Shown one piece after another: positions 7,212 through 8,337 of a DNA stretch of 8,337 bases. The position numbers were made by a program, and so were the translations under genes. Below the pieces are notes generated by a model. That model was not told the DNA's origin, did no database searches, and was given only the letters and a program-made list of their open reading frames with translations. This DNA comes from Treponema sp. (GTDB lineage: Bacteria > Spirochaetota > Spirochaetia > Treponematales > Treponemataceae), in the NCBI GenBank assembly GCA_017421145.1, contig JAFOTA010000265.1, forward strand, positions 1 to 8,337, given 5' to 3'. Position 1 is the first letter of the stretch. Every line of letters begins with the position of its first letter.

Positions 7212-7844
7212 ATGAATTTCATTTTCTTAGGGCCACCAGGAGCCGGAAAAGGAACGCTTGCTGCACAGGTTTCACAGGAATACAAGATTCCGCAGATTTC
7301 AACCGGGGACATCTTCCGTGACAACATCAAAAACCAGACGGAACTTGGAAAAAAAGTAAAGGCTATCATGGATGCAGGCGGACTCGTCAGCGATGAGGTA
7401 GTGCTTGAAATAGTCGAAGACCGCATCAAAAAGGATGACTGCAAGAACGGTTTCATACTCGACGGATTCCCTCGCACAATACCACAGGCAGAAGCTTTTG
7501 AAAAACTCGGCATTCCGGTTCAGGTCGTGAACTTTGAAGTCGGAAACCAGCTGATCATCGACCGTCTTTCAAACCGCCGCGTATGCAAGGACTGCAAGGC
7601 AAACTACAACGTAAAATTCATGCCGCCGAAAGTTGAAGGAAAGTGCGACAAGTGCGGAGGAGAGCTTTTCACACGTGAAGACGACAAGCTTGAATCAATC
7701 ACACACCGCCTTGAAGTTTACCGCAAGGAAACCGAGCCTCTCATCGACTTCTACCGCAAGCTGAACAAGATGATCGACATCGATTCAGCACGCGACAGCA
7801 AGGAAGTCCTCGTAGACTTCAAAAAGCTGTTTCCGGTAAAATAA
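7212..7844 (+). CDS. adk: Adenylate kinase (zinc-type LID)
   Basis: Catalyses ATP + AMP to 2 ADP and sets the cellular adenylate balance; a cytoplasmic monomer. The 210-residue length is standard for the long bacterial form. P-loop GPPGAGKGT is at 7-15, the AMP-binding STGD at 30-33 and DGFPRT at 84-89. The LID domain carries a four-cysteine zinc site, C125-xx-C128 and C145-xx-C148, as in many Gram-positive and spirochaete enzymes rather than the zinc-free E. coli form. RLEVYRKETEPLIDFY follows the LID as expected. SD AAGGAG lies six bases before the ATG. Upstream are a candidate promoter and a hairpin; downstream is a terminator shared with the convergent apt gene. Identification is secure. 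Confidence 0.98.
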   Translation: MNFIFLGPPGAGKGTLAAQVSQEYKIPQISTGDIFRDNIKNQTELGKKVKAIMDAGGLVSDEVVLEIVEDRIKKDDCKNGFILDGFPRTIPQAEAFEKLGIPVQVVNFEVGNQLIIDRLSNRRVCKDCKANYNVKFMPPKVEGKCDKCGGELFTREDDKLESITHRLEVYRKETEPLIDFYRKLNKMIDIDSARDSKEVLVDFKKLFPVK

Positions 7845-7860
7845 GTTTTAAACAAAAAAA

Positions 7861-7891
7861 AGGGCTGTCCAAAAAAACAACGGGCAGCCCT
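7861..7891. terminator. Bidirectional intrinsic terminator between adk and apt
   Basis: AGGGCTGTCC (7861-7870) pairs with GGGCAGCCCT (7882-7891) over ten pairs, one a G-U, around an 11-nt A-rich loop. On the minus strand the stem runs straight into a run of about eight T (complement of the A-run at 7853-7860), a strong terminator for apt. On the plus strand only a short CTTTT follows after a few bases, so it should be weaker for adk. Confidence 0.85.
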
Positions 7892-7898
7892 CAATCTT

Positions 7899-8337
7899 TT
7901 ACTCGCCTTCGTAATCTATTAAAGTCGTAACGTCAAGCGGTGCAAGAGTCTTCTTGAAATTAAGGAACGGAAGACCGACCACGCCGAACACATCGGTGAC
8001 TATGCCGCCGCCCTGCTCAACAAGATTTTTTGCCGCAGAAAGAGTGCCGCCCGTTGCAACCAGATCATCCACGAGCAATATGTTCTGGCCTTTCTGGATG
8101 TCGGCGCAGTGCACTTCAATAGACGCGCTGCCATATTCAAGATCGTAGGAACATGAATATGTCTTTCCCGGAAGCTTTCCTTTTTTTCTGATAAGCACAA
8201 GGGGTATGCCCATTTTTTGTGCAAAAGGAGCCGCAAAAATGAATCCGCGGGACTCGATTCCTGCAACTGCATCTATTTTCTTTCCCTTGTAGATTTCTTC
8301 CATGCGGTCAATGCAGTACGAGAATGCCTCAGGATGC
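7899..8337 (-). CDS. apt: Adenine phosphoribosyltransferase (N-terminus cut by window edge)
   Basis: Salvages adenine with PRPP to give AMP and pyrophosphate, in the cytoplasm. The reading frame stays open to the right edge: before the internal Met at 8303 it continues upstream as HPEAFSYCIDR, the usual APRT sequence ahead of this region. About 145 residues are therefore visible and roughly 30 N-terminal residues, including the PDFPKPGI-type start, are outside. Visible family features are AGIESRGFIFAAPFA, an RKKGKLPGKT loop, the PRPP-binding motif ILLVDDLVATGGT, and a C-terminal GLPFLNF. The Met at 8303 should not be taken as the start. It converges on adk, whose product handles the AMP made here. 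Confidence 0.95.
   Translation of the reverse strand, partial: HPEAFSYCIDRMEEIYKGKKIDAVAGIESRGFIFAAPFAQKMGIPLVLIRKKGKLPGKTYSCSYDLEYGSASIEVHCADIQKGQNILLVDDLVATGGTLSAAKNLVEQGGGIVTDVFGVVGLPFLNFKKTLAPLDVTTLIDYEGE

Overview
This window looks like a chromosomal housekeeping segment of a spirochaete, most likely a Treponema. That is an inference from protein character: the MiaB sequence has a treponeme-like N-terminus and cluster-binding segments, there is a spirochaetal-style lipoprotein signal, and a folD gene sits beside a small outer-membrane beta-barrel gene, an order I recall from T. pallidum but could not check. Moderate GC and a diderm envelope (beta-barrel plus lipoprotein) agree. There is no sign of a phage, transposon, CRISPR array, tRNA or rRNA. 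The window is almost fully coding. The longest gene-free stretch is the roughly 147 bp divergent region at 2638-2784, so no gap exceeds 300 bases.

Layout. Positions 1-2637 hold a leftward operon, folD > folE2 > miaB. The genes are joined by two ATGA stop/start overlaps, and miaB runs off the left edge. FolD and FolE2 serve one-carbon and pterin/folate metabolism; MiaB is a radical-SAM tRNA-modifying enzyme. Across the divergent region, 2785-7103 holds a tight rightward series: a small outer-membrane beta-barrel protein, a surface or periplasmic lipoprotein with beta-propeller character, and a long RarA/MgsA-type AAA+ ATPase. The gaps are about 20 bp with no visible terminator, so the three are probably co-transcribed from a good sigma70-like promoter at 2731-2759. 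Then adk (adenylate kinase, 7212-7844) has its own candidate promoter inside the end of the ATPase gene and a leader that can fold into a long hairpin. It faces apt (adenine phosphoribosyltransferase, leftward, cut by the right edge). The two share a bidirectional terminator hairpin. Apt makes AMP from adenine and Adk phosphorylates AMP, so the two are adjacent in adenine salvage although transcribed convergently.

The least ordinary item is the ATPase. A complete RarA module of about 440 residues is followed by about 375 residues that look like a degenerate class I methyltransferase/Rossmann fold without a recognisable SAM-binding glycine motif. A RarA/unknown-domain fusion is already known elsewhere (notably in cyanobacteria), so this is an under-characterised architecture rather than a certain new system. 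I see no wholly new multi-gene system here. The barrel-lipoprotein pair is the other part whose function is unknown.

Several start sites need care. folD should start at the ATG at 2637 and not at the TTG 18 bases upstream. The lipoprotein starts at 3465. The ATPase starts at a TTG (4656) with a well-placed Shine-Dalgarno sequence.
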